A stretch of 64,000 nucleotides of DNA from assembly GCF_000820005.1 (NCBI RefSeq), contig NZ_CDBL01000073.1, forward strand, positions 204,152-268,151, in the 5' to 3' direction. How positions within the stretch are numbered: the stretch's first letter is position 1; every line of letters starts with the position of its first letter. The DNA comes from Aeromonas piscicola. GTDB taxonomy: Bacteria; Pseudomonadota; Gammaproteobacteria; Enterobacterales; Aeromonadaceae. Below the pieces are notes generated by a model. That model worked only from the letters and a program-made list of their open reading frames with translations. It searched no databases and was not told the origin of the DNA. Both the position numbers and the translations under genes were made by a program. Positions 1 through 7,821 of this stretch are shown piece by piece.

Positions 1-722
1 TCGGCCCGAATGCCGGCGACGCTGGCCAGCATGGAGCGGTAAATGGCGTCGATGTGGTAACGCCCCACCGCCGAGAACTGGTTCTGGATGCGCAGGCCGA
101 GTGCGTCGTTGCCCTCGGCATCGGCGCCCTGGGTGGTGATCCACTCCTTGTCATCGTTGCGGGCCGACAGGATGCCGGTCACCGGTTCACTGAGCAGGTT
201 GTAATAGCCGGGCGCCAGATTCCAGGCCGCGCCGGCGAACTCCGCCTCGCAGACCACCTTGGCCACCGCTTCGCCGGCGGGGCTCACTACCGCCTGCAGG
301 GGTTTGAGGCGGTAGATGGTGCCGTTGATGCGCTCGGTGGCTATCCAGATATCGGCCGGGATGGTGACCGCTTCGCTGGGGTTGGTTTTTACGAAGTTGA
401 CCAGGCCCCGGGTGGTCTGGGCCGCCTTGCGGGTCAGGTCCACGTCCCAGGCCTTGAGGTCGAGATAGGCATCGGTGGCGGTGGCCGCGAAGGTGTTGGG
501 CAGCACATGGCCGGCCAAGAGCGTGCGGATAAGCCAGAGCGCCGGGGTGATGATCACCCCGCGCACCAGCCGCCAGAACGGGCTCACGTCGCTGTCATTG
601 GTGATGAGGGAGCCGGCGGCCACCACCTCCTTTTTGAGTTCGGCCTCCATGGCCTGCTCGGTGGTCGGGACGCCGGTCTCGGCCAGCAGGGCCATAAAGT
701 CCACATTCGGGCGCAGGTTCAC
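1..722 (-). CDS. Phage baseplate assembly protein J-like (partial)
   Basis: Reading from GTG at 722 leftwards, an open frame of about 240 codons runs off the window edge, so the C-terminus is missing. It begins VNLRPNVDFMALL and has the layout of the baseplate J/gp47 family: a helical N-terminus, a beta-rich middle, then GADAEGNDALGLRIQ followed by a helix near the cut. Gp47/J proteins form the baseplate wedge of contractile tails. The GTG overlaps the stop of the gene before it by four bases (GTGA), as expected for one late tail operon. The family call is by recognition of the sequence and by position. The start is supported by the overlap. Confidence 0.8.
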   Translation of the reverse strand, partial: MNLRPNVDFMALLAETGVPTTEQAMEAELKKEVVAAGSLITNDSDVSPFWRLVRGVIITPALWLIRTLLAGHVLPNTFAATATDAYLDLKAWDVDLTRKAAQTTRGLVNFVKTNPSEAVTIPADIWIATERINGTIYRLKPLQAVVSPAGEAVAKVVCEAEFAGAAWNLAPGYYNLLSEPVTGILSARNDDKEWITTQGADAEGNDALGLRIQNQFSAVGRYHIDAIYRSMLASVAGIRA

Positions 723-1060
723 AGGGTTACCTCCAAATCGCCGAATTCATAGGTGCGAGCGGTGACCAGCACCCGGTCGGGGGCTTCTTCACTGATGAGG
801 ATGGTGCCGGGTACCAGCCGCTCGTCGTCTTCTACCAGCAGTTCAATCTCGGTCATCACGTCGCTGCGCAGGGTAGGGCTGCGCTCGCCGATGAGCTTGC
901 GGGCGAGCCCCGACTCCATGATGCGGTGCTTGATGTCCTGGCCGATGCTGTGGCGGTCCTGGGTGTAGCGCGGCTGGCCGCCGGCATCGAGTTGCCAGGC
1001 ACCGTTGACGACCAGAAGATCGATGTACTTAGGTTCGTGGGTCAGGGGTTCATTCATCAT
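719..1060 (-). CDS. DUF2590-like phage tail/baseplate protein
   Basis: A 113-residue protein beginning MMNEPLTHEP, with features of the small DUF2590-type protein found in HP1-like phages just before baseplate J. It has a short beta N-terminus (YIDLLVVNG), a helical DRHSIGQDIKHRIMESG segment, and a beta C-terminus ending in FGDLEVTL. By position it should belong to the baseplate/tail tip. Two ATGs occur in tandem (1060 and 1057), and the tape-measure stop overlaps them (ATGATGA), so the exact start is uncertain by one residue. The biochemical role of the family is not known to me. Confidence 0.75.
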   Translation of the reverse strand: MMNEPLTHEPKYIDLLVVNGAWQLDAGGQPRYTQDRHSIGQDIKHRIMESGLARKLIGERSPTLRSDVMTEIELLVEDDERLVPGTILISEEAPDRVLVTARTYEFGDLEVTL

Positions 1061-2976
1061 TTGGTCTCCAGCCAGACGTTCTCGGCCATCTGCTCCGGGG
1101 TCATCGGGTTCTGGTTGGTGATGTGCACCTCGCCGACGTGCAGAGATTTGGCCGGCTTCTGGTTGGCAGAGGTCGCGGCCGCGTTGGCCTGGATCAGCTG
1201 CTGGCCAATGCCACTGGATGGCACCTTGCTCTGGTCTTGCTGGCGGTAGCGGGCGAGGGGCGCGTTGACTGTCTCTTGTTGTCGCTCTTGCGCTGGCACA
1301 TTCATCACCTCGGGCATGACCGGCACATTCAGTGGCGGCATGGTCGGCATGGCGAGATCCGGCATGCTGCCGAGCTCGATGTTGACGCCCGGGATCATGT
1401 TGAGTTTGTCGATCAACCAGTCCACGGCTTTGCCCAGCAACTGGAAGGGACTGAGGTTGGCAAGCAACTGCATGAAGTTGGCCCAGCCGGCGGCTGCCCC
1501 GTCGATCATCGCCTGGATGGCGTCGAACACGCCCCAGTCTGCCAGGGTCTTTTTCAGGTCGTCCCAGTAGTAGATCGCCAACCCAATAGCTCCGACGAGC
1601 ACCCCCCCGATGAGATAGGCCAGCAGCACGGCAGGATTGGCGGCCATCATGATATTGACGGCCAGCAGGATGGCACGAAAGGCAACCAGCCCGGCTTTGA
1701 GCAGGTTGAGCGGCGCCATGATGACGGTCCAGGCGATGCCGAGCCCCAGGGTGGCCAGCTTGGCGAGCCCGGCAACCAGCATCCACACCCCGGTGACCAT
1801 ACTCAGCCCGACGATGGCGAGCAGGGTATAGCTCACCACCTTGGTCAGGTTCGGGAAGAGGTGCGTCCAGCGCAGCACATCATTGGCACCATCGGCAAAG
1901 ACGCCGACCACCGCATTGATGGCAGGCAGCACCACCCCGAAGGCGGCGGCACGGATGGCGAACCATCCCTGTGTCACCCGTTCCCACTGGTCGGTCATAG
2001 AGGCGGCCATCTGCTCGGCTTTGCCCATGCCGTGGGTGTTGGCCAGCGCGTTGATGTTGGTGGCCAGCCCCTTGGTGTTGGTCATCAGCAGCTTGATCAT
2101 GGCGACCGCCTCATCTGAGCCGAAGGCCTTCTTGAGCTCGTCCCCCTCGGCCACGCTCATGGTCTCGCCGTAACGCATCTTGAGCTTGTCCAGGATGGTC
2201 AGCACCGGCAGCATGTTGCCTGCCGAGTCGGTGAACTGCATGCCGAGCGCCTTCTGAGCGCCACCGACACCAGCCAGGAACGACTTGAACTTGGTACCGG
2301 CCTCGCCGCCACTCATGGTGGCCTGCAGTTGGCCGATCACGGCGAACTGCTCATCCATCGAGACGCCCGCGGCGGTGGCGTTGGCACCGATCGCCCCAAA
2401 GGCATCGGCCATGCCCTGGCCGGTGGTCTTGAACAGCTGCACCGCCAGCGCCGTCTTGCCGGCCACATCCTCGACCCAGTTGGCCTTGCCCATCTGCTTG
2501 GCCTGCTGCTCGAAGATGCCGTACATGGTGCCCATGTAGTTGGTGATGGTGGCGGTGTCGGCCTTGGTGGCTTTGGCGAGTGTGGTGGATGCGCGGGTGA
2601 AGGCGGGCAGTTCGTTGCCTTCCAGCCCGGCGATCGCGGATTGGATATCGTAGGAGGAGCGCACGATCTCGGTGGCCGACTCACCATACTGGATGGAGAG
2701 TTTGAGCGCCTCGCGGCCCAGTGCCCCGAGCACATCCTTTTGCACATCGAGGGAGGCCACTTCCGCCAGCGCCCGATCCATTTCGATGGCGGGGCCCAGA
2801 GCCCCCTGGATCGCCATGACGCCGCCGGCGACGGTGGTGGCCCCCATGGCCATGCTGCCCCAGCCCTGGCGGCCAGCCTTGCTGACCTTGTCCATCTGGG
2901 CATTGATGCCAGCAAGGGGCTTGGTGACCTGGTCAACCAAGGCCACCTGCATCATCAATTTTTCCATCCAGGCCAT
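1057..2976 (-). CDS. Phage tail tape measure protein
   Basis: A 639-residue protein. The N-terminal half (about 20-340) has the alanine- and glycine-rich helical character of the TP901-type tape-measure domain. Residues about 375-470 form a long hydrophobic stretch with several possible membrane helices, and the C-terminus is extended and proline-rich. Tape measure proteins set tail length and are ejected ahead of the DNA. It lies immediately downstream of the frameshifted tail chaperone, the conserved order in long-tailed phages. The ATG at 2976 follows a GAGAC-type ribosome site. It is fairly short for the family, predicting a short contractile tail. Confidence 0.92.
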   Translation of the reverse strand: MAWMEKLMMQVALVDQVTKPLAGINAQMDKVSKAGRQGWGSMAMGATTVAGGVMAIQGALGPAIEMDRALAEVASLDVQKDVLGALGREALKLSIQYGESATEIVRSSYDIQSAIAGLEGNELPAFTRASTTLAKATKADTATITNYMGTMYGIFEQQAKQMGKANWVEDVAGKTALAVQLFKTTGQGMADAFGAIGANATAAGVSMDEQFAVIGQLQATMSGGEAGTKFKSFLAGVGGAQKALGMQFTDSAGNMLPVLTILDKLKMRYGETMSVAEGDELKKAFGSDEAVAMIKLLMTNTKGLATNINALANTHGMGKAEQMAASMTDQWERVTQGWFAIRAAAFGVVLPAINAVVGVFADGANDVLRWTHLFPNLTKVVSYTLLAIVGLSMVTGVWMLVAGLAKLATLGLGIAWTVIMAPLNLLKAGLVAFRAILLAVNIMMAANPAVLLAYLIGGVLVGAIGLAIYYWDDLKKTLADWGVFDAIQAMIDGAAAGWANFMQLLANLSPFQLLGKAVDWLIDKLNMIPGVNIELGSMPDLAMPTMPPLNVPVMPEVMNVPAQERQQETVNAPLARYRQQDQSKVPSSGIGQQLIQANAAATSANQKPAKSLHVGEVHITNQNPMTPEQMAENVWLETK

Positions 2977-2985
2977 AGGGGTCTC

Positions 2986-3431
2986 TTATCCGTTCAGTGC
3001 TTTGGCGATACCCTCGGCCACAGCGATGGCGTTGGAGTCTCGGTGGTACTTGTCTAACCAGGTAGCGCGAGCCAGGCTCTCGATGTCGTCATCCTCATGG
3101 GGCAGGTAGTAGCGTCGCAGCGCCAGCACCTGCTCCAGTTGGTTGCGCTCGATGGCCTCGGTACGCGCGGTCAGTTTTTTACGGTGATTTCCAGATCAGG
3201 GGCGAACTCTTTGTTGATGGCGCCCGCCAGCTGCAGCGCGGCACTGGGCCGCTGGAGCAGCTCATCGAGTGCCTCTTTGCTCTCGGTGCAGACGATCCTC
3301 TTCAGGTAGTTGTGAGCCGGTGCGACCTTGTCGTTGGGCATCATGTCGTTGATGAAGCCGTTGTAGGCGGTCATGGTCGGTTCAAAGCTGATGTCAGTAC
3401 CGGCGATGGTCAGGGTGATTTTTTTGCTCAT
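2986..3431 (-). CDS. Tail assembly chaperone -1 frameshift fusion (G/GT or E/E' type)
   Basis: The 86-residue upstream frame (3431-3171) ends at AAA AAC TGA. A second frame, minus one relative to it, stays open for 62 further codons from the slip site to a TAA at 2986 (begins LTARTEAIERNQ, ends AEGIAKALNG). That second frame has no convincing start codon of its own. A ribosome slipping back one base on A AAA AAC would make a fusion of about 148 residues. Lambda G/GT and P2 E/E' use the same device at the same place, directly before the tape measure gene, to make two chaperone forms. The frameshift is inferred; the heptamer and the open -1 frame are seen directly. Confidence 0.82.
3171..3431 (-). 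CDS. Phage tail assembly chaperone, short form
   Basis: An 86-residue acidic protein (MSKKITLTIAGTDISFEP...), the unshifted product of the chaperone locus. It has a beta-strand start followed by helices, as is usual for tail assembly chaperones that coat the tape measure protein while the tail tube polymerises. Its start overlaps the end of the Rz1-like gene by four bases (ATGA). Its stop codon directly follows the slippery heptamer, so a fraction of ribosomes should continue into the overlapping -1 frame. The family assignment rests on position plus the frameshift signature rather than on a diagnostic motif. Confidence 0.82.
   Translation of the reverse strand: MSKKITLTIAGTDISFEPTMTAYNGFINDMMPNDKVAPAHNYLKRIVCTESKEALDELLQRPSAALQLAGAINKEFAPDLEITVKN
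3174..3180 (-). promoter_or_regulatory. Programmed -1 ribosomal frameshift site (A AAA AAC)
   Basis: On the minus strand the bases read A AAA AAC in the chaperone's own frame, directly followed by its TGA stop. This is a canonical X XXY YYZ slippery heptamer. I did not work out a downstream pseudoknot or an upstream Shine-Dalgarno-like stimulator. Confidence 0.85.
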
Positions 3432-3727
3432 GGGGTGGTTTCCTCTTGGGTTATCCAGTCGTTCAGGGTGCTGAGTTGGGTTTGGCAGCGGCGCAGCGCC
3501 GTCTGCAGGGTGGGGATAAACCGCACGGCGTCGCCGTAGGTGTTCCCCGTGAATTCAGGCTCCGGGCAGTGAGGCACCAGCCCCGGCGGCGGTAGGCGCT
3601 TGACCACCTGGGTTTTCACCACGGTGGTGGGCTGGCTGGAGCAGGCGCAAAGCACCGCCAGGCAGAGGCTCGCGAGCGCAATCCGGGCGGCCCGCCGGTG
3701 GCGTGGCCAAGGCGTGTTGCAGTTCAT
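3428..3727 (-). CDS. Rz1-like outer-membrane spanin lipoprotein
   Basis: A 99-residue protein with a basic N-terminus, a hydrophobic helix and the lipobox LCAC at about residues 26-29, so Cys29 should be lipidated. A proline-containing segment (RLPPPG) follows, as in other o-spanins. The gene begins inside the Rz-like frame and extends past its end, the typical overlapping Rz/Rz1 arrangement. O-spanin pairs with the inner-membrane Rz across the periplasm to fuse the two membranes at the last step of lysis. Its end overlaps the tail chaperone start. Confidence 0.87.
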   Translation of the reverse strand: MNCNTPWPRHRRAARIALASLCLAVLCACSSQPTTVVKTQVVKRLPPPGLVPHCPEPEFTGNTYGDAVRFIPTLQTALRRCQTQLSTLNDWITQEETTP

Positions 3728-3998
3728 CGGCGGTTTTCCTGTTCTGGTTGTCGAGCTCGGTCAATGCCGCGTTCTGGTCGTTAAGCAGCAGGCGCAAGCC
3801 CGTCGTTATCAGCTGCTGCTCCTGGAGCTCAGCGGCCTGCTGGCCGTTGGCTGTCTGCAGGGTGCCGATGGTCTCGTTGGCCGAGGCCAGCGCTTTGCCA
3901 CGGCTATCCAGCATGCGACTGCCCAGGAACAGGGCGGCGCCCATGACCAGTACCAGGACAAACAGCAGGTTGGAGAACAGCTCCTTGAGGATGTTCAT
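3555..3998 (-). CDS. Rz-like inner-membrane spanin (LysB-type)
   Basis: A 147-residue protein with one N-terminal membrane helix (about residues 8-27, LLFVLVLVMGAALFLG), followed by a coiled-coil-like glutamine- and alanine-rich stretch (about 35-95). The last 45 residues share their DNA with Rz1 in another frame and are rich in Gly/Pro/Ala. This is the i-spanin half of the lysis spanin pair. The start overlaps the endolysin stop (ATGA). There is little sequence identity to lambda Rz, so the call rests on topology, overlap and position. Confidence 0.85.
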   Translation of the reverse strand: MNILKELFSNLLFVLVLVMGAALFLGSRMLDSRGKALASANETIGTLQTANGQQAAELQEQQLITTGLRLLLNDQNAALTELDNQNRKTADELQHALATPPAGRPDCAREPLPGGALRLLQPAHHRGENPGGQAPTAAGAGASLPGA

Positions 3999-4474
3999 GC
4001 TTCCACCATGGACAGCCGGGCTGGCGTACCGATCGGCAGCTCACCCACCGGCACCGGCTCATTCAATGGCCAGCGGTAACCGGTGACGCGGGTCAGTGGA
4101 AATTCACGGATATTCACCTCATCCCCTTGGTTGCCACCGAGCACCAGCAGGTTGCCGGAGGGTGACTTGCCGACCACGAATCCCACATGGCCACCACCGT
4201 CACGGGTGAACACCACCACGCAGCCAAGCACGGGGCGATCCAGTTTCTCGCCCCAGTCCAGGTAACTCTTGGCGCTCTCAAAGCGAGTCGACTGGATGCC
4301 GACCCGTTCAAGGCAAGCCCCGACAAAGGCGGCGCACCACGGGGTTTCATCGTCTTTGATGCCGCCCCGCTTGATCGCCTTCCACATGTCCAGGATGGCC
4401 TGGGCATGTTTGGGCCCTTTAATCTCTCTGAGGCCCAAGAACGTGCGAGCCTCTTCAATCCAGCGCAGCGCCAT
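3995..4474 (-). CDS. Phage endolysin, TIGR02594/CHAP-NlpC type
   Basis: A 159-residue protein starting MALRWIEEARTFLG after a strong AAGGAGGG ribosome site. It has the hallmarks of TIGR02594-type cysteine amidase/peptidase proteins: PWCAAFVGACLE, whose Cys is the likely nucleophile, and GGGHVGFVVG, whose His is the likely partner, with the LGGNQGDEVN loop after it. No signal peptide is seen, so it should need the holin to reach the wall. It sits between holin and Rz genes. An upstream in-frame ATG-containing extension overlaps the holin gene and is rejected because of the strong ribosome site here. Confidence 0.88.
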   Translation of the reverse strand: MALRWIEEARTFLGLREIKGPKHAQAILDMWKAIKRGGIKDDETPWCAAFVGACLERVGIQSTRFESAKSYLDWGEKLDRPVLGCVVVFTRDGGGHVGFVVGKSPSGNLLVLGGNQGDEVNIREFPLTRVTGYRWPLNEPVPVGELPIGTPARLSMVEA

Positions 4475-4475
4475 G

Positions 4476-4796
4476 TCATCCCTCCTTCTTGTTGAAAACC
4501 GTCTTTGCCCGATCGCGGATAAAGTCCATGCCGAGCAGCCCCACCATGCCGCCGATAAAGGGGGATGCCTCATAGGGCACGCCCAGCAGGGTGGTGCCGG
4601 AGGCGGCGGCCAAGGTGATCAGGCCGCACATGGTTGATTCGATCAGGCGGCGGCGCCCGCTGCCGCCGTCATAGGTGATGCGCATAAACGAAATGCTCAG
4701 CGCCAGCAGCGCCCCGGAAACTGCGGGCCAGTTGTCCATCAGCCAGGCCAGCAGGGCGGCCCAGAGGGTGGGGTCTTTGTTTGGCATAGGGTTCAT
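4476..4796 (-). CDS. Phage holin, lambda S-like
   Basis: A 106-residue small membrane protein with about three hydrophobic segments (near residues 10-35, 50-72 and 76-92) and a charged tail ending VFNKKEG, matching lambda-family holins. It should form the membrane lesion that releases the endolysin. Two start codons lie three codons apart (MNPM; 4796 and 4787), recalling the holin/antiholin dual start of lambda S. Whether both are used cannot be told from sequence. It is the first gene of the lysis cassette, two bases upstream of the endolysin. Confidence 0.85.
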   Translation of the reverse strand: MNPMPNKDPTLWAALLAWLMDNWPAVSGALLALSISFMRITYDGGSGRRRLIESTMCGLITLAAASGTTLLGVPYEASPFIGGMVGLLGMDFIRDRAKTVFNKKEG

Positions 4797-4812
4797 ATCC
4801 CGTTCTCGATGC

Positions 4813-5022
4813 TTATTGGCCGCGACGCTCTGCGCGGCTCTGGCAGGGCACGCATTTGCGCACCCCGGGTACTCGCTGGCGGCGTTCCTCCGGGATCGGG
4901 TCATCGCACGCTTCGCAAAGGTGCAAGCTCTCGCCCTGGTAGTGGCTGCGGCCAAGCTGGCTATCCAGCTGGGCCGCCAGCATCCGCTCGGCGTGTTGGT
5001 TGGCGCGGTCGATCAGATCCAT
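4813..5022 (-). CDS. TraR/DksA-type C4 zinc-finger protein
   Basis: A 69-residue protein with a helical N-terminus (MDLIDRANQHAERML) and a four-cysteine zinc site: CEAC at about residues 36-39 and CVPC at about 57-60, with the RIP-like IPEERR turn between them as in DksA and TraR. These proteins bind in the RNA polymerase secondary channel and mimic or replace ppGpp/DksA. It lies in the late operon between tail tube and holin, as in other P2-type phages. TraR-sized members act without ppGpp. That property is known for TraR and only inferred here. Confidence 0.87.
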   Translation of the reverse strand: MDLIDRANQHAERMLAAQLDSQLGRSHYQGESLHLCEACDDPIPEERRQRVPGVRKCVPCQSRAERRGQ

Positions 5023-5025
5023 CGG

Positions 5026-5481
5026 TTAGCCCTTGAGGTGACGGGTGTCGTCATCCGACAGGTACGGCATGCCGTTGATGTGCACGAAGTCCGGCGAGGT
5101 GACGAACCCCTTGATTTTGTGCACCCCCTTGCTACCGCCCTTGGGATCGATATCGAGCAGGTCAGAGATCACCAGCTTCACGCCGAAGGCTTCCACCTTC
5201 ATGGTCTCGTCGCCGGTGTCGGCGTAGAACAGCACATCGTCCGGCTTCATGCCGCGCCAGCTGCCCTGACGCTTGGCGCTCTCACACAGCATTTTGAAGT
5301 TCTTGGCGTCGAGCTCGAACTCCAGCTCTGCGGCCACATCCCCATCGATATAGCCATCAGGGATGCCACGGGTTTGCGCCACGGCGCTGTTGTCGGTGAT
5401 GGAGAGGCTGGCCTTCTCGATGTGCACCATGGTGCCCATCAGGGTGGTGTCGAAGGACTGGCCTGAAATACGGCGGGTCAT
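5026..5481 (-). CDS. Phage tail tube protein (DUF2597-like)
   Basis: A 151-residue protein (MTRRISGQSFDTTLMG...) rich in predicted beta strands, with the pattern of HP1-type tail tube proteins annotated as DUF2597. It lies directly downstream of the sheath gene, the conserved sheath-tube order. The ATG is at 5481. It ends three bases before the DksA-like gene region. Tube subunits polymerise as hexameric rings around the tape measure protein inside the sheath. Confidence 0.83.
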   Translation of the reverse strand: MTRRISGQSFDTTLMGTMVHIEKASLSITDNSAVAQTRGIPDGYIDGDVAAELEFELDAKNFKMLCESAKRQGSWRGMKPDDVLFYADTGDETMKVEAFGVKLVISDLLDIDPKGGSKGVHKIKGFVTSPDFVHINGMPYLSDDDTRHLKG

Positions 5482-5484
5482 GGG

Positions 5485-6609
5485 TTAGCCCTCCCCGTTG
5501 TTGAGGCTCAAATCGAGCATGATGTTGACGGTGATCCCCTTGGGGCAGTCCACGGTGCGCACCACTACATAGATGGAGACCAGGTTCTTGGCGGTCCACT
5601 GGATGCGGATGTCGCCATCCTTGGGTGAGGCGATGTCGCCCGGGAACGGCTGGCCGTTGATGGTGATGGCGCTGGCCATCTGGCGCAGGTCCTTGCCGAA
5701 GAACATGACGGCGGCCTCGGTGCTGCCCGGGGTGGAGTTGAACGAGCGATCGCCGATGCGGGCGATGGCACGCAGGCGCATCCGGCGGGCGACCTTGTAA
5801 GCAACACGCAGGTTTTCGATCACCTGGTAGTCGCCGCCCTCGACGTCCAGGGTGCGGCCATCGGCCCAATAGGTGCCGTCAAAGTCCGGGTACCACATCG
5901 GCACCGAGTAACGGCTGGCTTCCAGGGTCTGCAGGGTGGCCAGCGGCAGTTCGGTGCCGTCCTTGTCCTTGGGGGTAGCACCAAGGCCGACCACCGAGCC
6001 GGTTTTCACCCGGCAAGGGCTATCAGCGATGCTCACTGCCCGGTTGCACAGGCGGCCGGCGTAAGCCCCGATGAGGTTGGGCCACAGCTGCGGGATCAGG
6101 GAGACCGATTCAGCCGCGATGCCATCCTGCAGGGCAGCCAGTTCTGCCTCGTATTCGCTCCAGTCCTGACCACCCTCGGCGGTGGAGACGATACCCGGCA
6201 CCGCCAGCAGCATGGCTTGCCAGCGTCCCCATTTGGCGATCAGCTCCTGGTTGAGGGCGTGGGCGGCGTTGATTTTCGCCTTGTCCCACTCCTGCCCCAG
6301 CACCACGCAGCCCTCGAAGGATTGGGTCTTCTGGGCGGTGCGAACGGCATCCTTCCAGTCCATGTCGGTCGGCAGCACGAAGGCGGCGGCCGTCCAGTTC
6401 TGGCCGGCGTTGGCCATGGCGGCCTGCAGGTTGGTTTTCAGCTCGCTGTCAGCCTCGCCCAGCAGGGTGTCAAAGTTAGACTGGGTGTTGAGCGAGAGCA
6501 GCTTGTTGGTGTTGGTCGGCGCACTGCCGATGAACAGCAGGTGGCGCTCGACTTCCGTCACAGGCCCCTGCATCTGGTTCAAGTTGTTGATCTGTACATA
6601 AGGCCACAT
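5485..6609 (-). CDS. Phage contractile tail sheath protein (DUF2586-like)
   Basis: A 374-residue protein with the DUF2586 character seen in HP1-like sheath subunits: an N-terminal VERHLLFIGSAP strand-turn motif, an alpha/beta core, and a C-terminal NLVSIYVVVRTVDCPKGITVNI strand region that in sheaths makes the handshake with neighbours. Contraction of the sheath drives the tube through the envelope. It lies between the tail completion protein S and the tube gene. The length is typical for a compact sheath. Confidence 0.87.
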   Translation of the reverse strand: MWPYVQINNLNQMQGPVTEVERHLLFIGSAPTNTNKLLSLNTQSNFDTLLGEADSELKTNLQAAMANAGQNWTAAAFVLPTDMDWKDAVRTAQKTQSFEGCVVLGQEWDKAKINAAHALNQELIAKWGRWQAMLLAVPGIVSTAEGGQDWSEYEAELAALQDGIAAESVSLIPQLWPNLIGAYAGRLCNRAVSIADSPCRVKTGSVVGLGATPKDKDGTELPLATLQTLEASRYSVPMWYPDFDGTYWADGRTLDVEGGDYQVIENLRVAYKVARRMRLRAIARIGDRSFNSTPGSTEAAVMFFGKDLRQMASAITINGQPFPGDIASPKDGDIRIQWTAKNLVSIYVVVRTVDCPKGITVNIMLDLSLNNGEG

Positions 6610-6613
6610 GCCG

Positions 6614-7300
6614 TTATTTCCCCTTCATGCCTTGCTTGTTGACGTCCCAGCCGTAGTTGATGCTCTGCAGCGCGCGGGCAAAGGCCTGCTCGCGCTGCTG
6701 GGTGTTGGCGCCCAGGAACGGGCGGGCCGGTAGCTGGATCTCCCAGCTCTCTTTCACCGGTTCATCCTTGAGTTTCTTGATGAGCAACCCCGCCTGGGCG
6801 TAGTTGAGGTTGCCCGTTATCCAGCCCAGTGAGGCCGAGCGGTATGCCCGCTTGCGCTTGCCCGGGCGTTTGAACCCCAGTTCCCGCAACTTGCGGGCTT
6901 GTGCCTTGCTGGCCTGCTTGTTTTTGCCGCTGTCGCTGGGGGCAATCCGGCGCCGGCTGGCTGCCGTTACCTTGTAGGTGTGCCCCTTCTGGTGGGTGTT
7001 GGCGATGACCCCGGCGTGGGCACTCATGGTGCCCTTGGTGAACCCCAGCTCTGCCACGTCCTGACGAGGCTCGCGGATCTGCAACAGCTTGGGCAGGCCA
7101 CGCAACATCTTGCGTTTGCCCCGCTTGCGCGGTGCCCACGGTTGGCCGTTGGGGTCTTGTTGCTGGCGCACGTTACGGGCGGCCAGCTTCTTCATCTCGT
7201 TGGCTGCGCGCCACACCAGACGCTTGCGCTGCTTGGGTGGCAGGGCCAGCAGGTTGAGCTGGTCTTTGCTGCGGTGAGTGTCCAGGGTGATGGTGATCAT
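6614..7300 (-). CDS. Phage virion morphogenesis / tail completion protein S
   Basis: A 228-residue, strongly basic protein matching the P2 gpS / phage virion morphogenesis family. The N-terminus is a helix with many Arg/Lys (KQRKRLVWRAANEMKK), then NGQPWAPRKRG, a motif typical of the family, and a C-terminal PARPFLGAN stretch. P2 gpS acts with gpR in completing the tail. The ATG at 7300 overlaps the end of the R-like gene (ATGA). Confidence 0.85.
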   Translation of the reverse strand: MITITLDTHRSKDQLNLLALPPKQRKRLVWRAANEMKKLAARNVRQQQDPNGQPWAPRKRGKRKMLRGLPKLLQIREPRQDVAELGFTKGTMSAHAGVIANTHQKGHTYKVTAASRRRIAPSDSGKNKQASKAQARKLRELGFKRPGKRKRAYRSASLGWITGNLNYAQAGLLIKKLKDEPVKESWEIQLPARPFLGANTQQREQAFARALQSINYGWDVNKQGMKGK

Positions 7301-7821
7301 GACTGGCCACCGATCTGGTGATGGCCGGTATCACCTACGTTCAGGTTGATATGGTCGGCCACCCAGATGTCGTAGGGGGCCACGTTCCAGCGTTTGCCGT
7401 CCCAGTTGATGGGGCCCAGCTCGTGCTCAACCAGGCGCAGCGGCTCGGTGAAGGGGAGCTGGATCTCAAGGTCGGCCGTCCTCTCATCGTTCGGGGTAAC
7501 GGCGTACTCGGGATCGTCCAGCTCGAACCGCTCGCGGAATTCGTCATGTTCCTGCACCCAGGCCGCTACTGACGCGAGCACGATGGCTGGATCCAGTTCG
7601 CGAAACGGCAGCTGCTCGATGGTGAACACCGCCTGATAGGTGAGCCATGCCACATCCACCCCGGTGGGGCCCATGTTTTTGGGCTCCAGCCGGATGGTGC
7701 CGTTCTCCATCCAGCTATCGAGCGTCTTGTGGCACTTGGCCGGCAACACCCGCAACAGCTCGGCGTGGAGCGCCTGCAGGAAATAGCCCTGGGCCTGCTG
7801 CTCATTCATGTCACTGTTCAT
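7297..7821 (-). CDS. Phage tail completion protein R-like
   Basis: A 174-residue protein recalling P2 gpR: an early LHAELLRVLP helix, then WLTYQAVFTIEQLPFRELDPAIVLASVAAW, followed by a beta C-terminus with DLEIQLPFTEPL. P2 gpR is needed for stable head-tail joining competence of tails. Both ends overlap neighbours by four bases (head completion L upstream, S downstream), as expected for translational coupling. Confidence 0.82.
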   Translation of the reverse strand: MNSDMNEQQAQGYFLQALHAELLRVLPAKCHKTLDSWMENGTIRLEPKNMGPTGVDVAWLTYQAVFTIEQLPFRELDPAIVLASVAAWVQEHDEFRERFELDDPEYAVTPNDERTADLEIQLPFTEPLRLVEHELGPINWDGKRWNVAPYDIWVADHINLNVGDTGHHQIGGQS

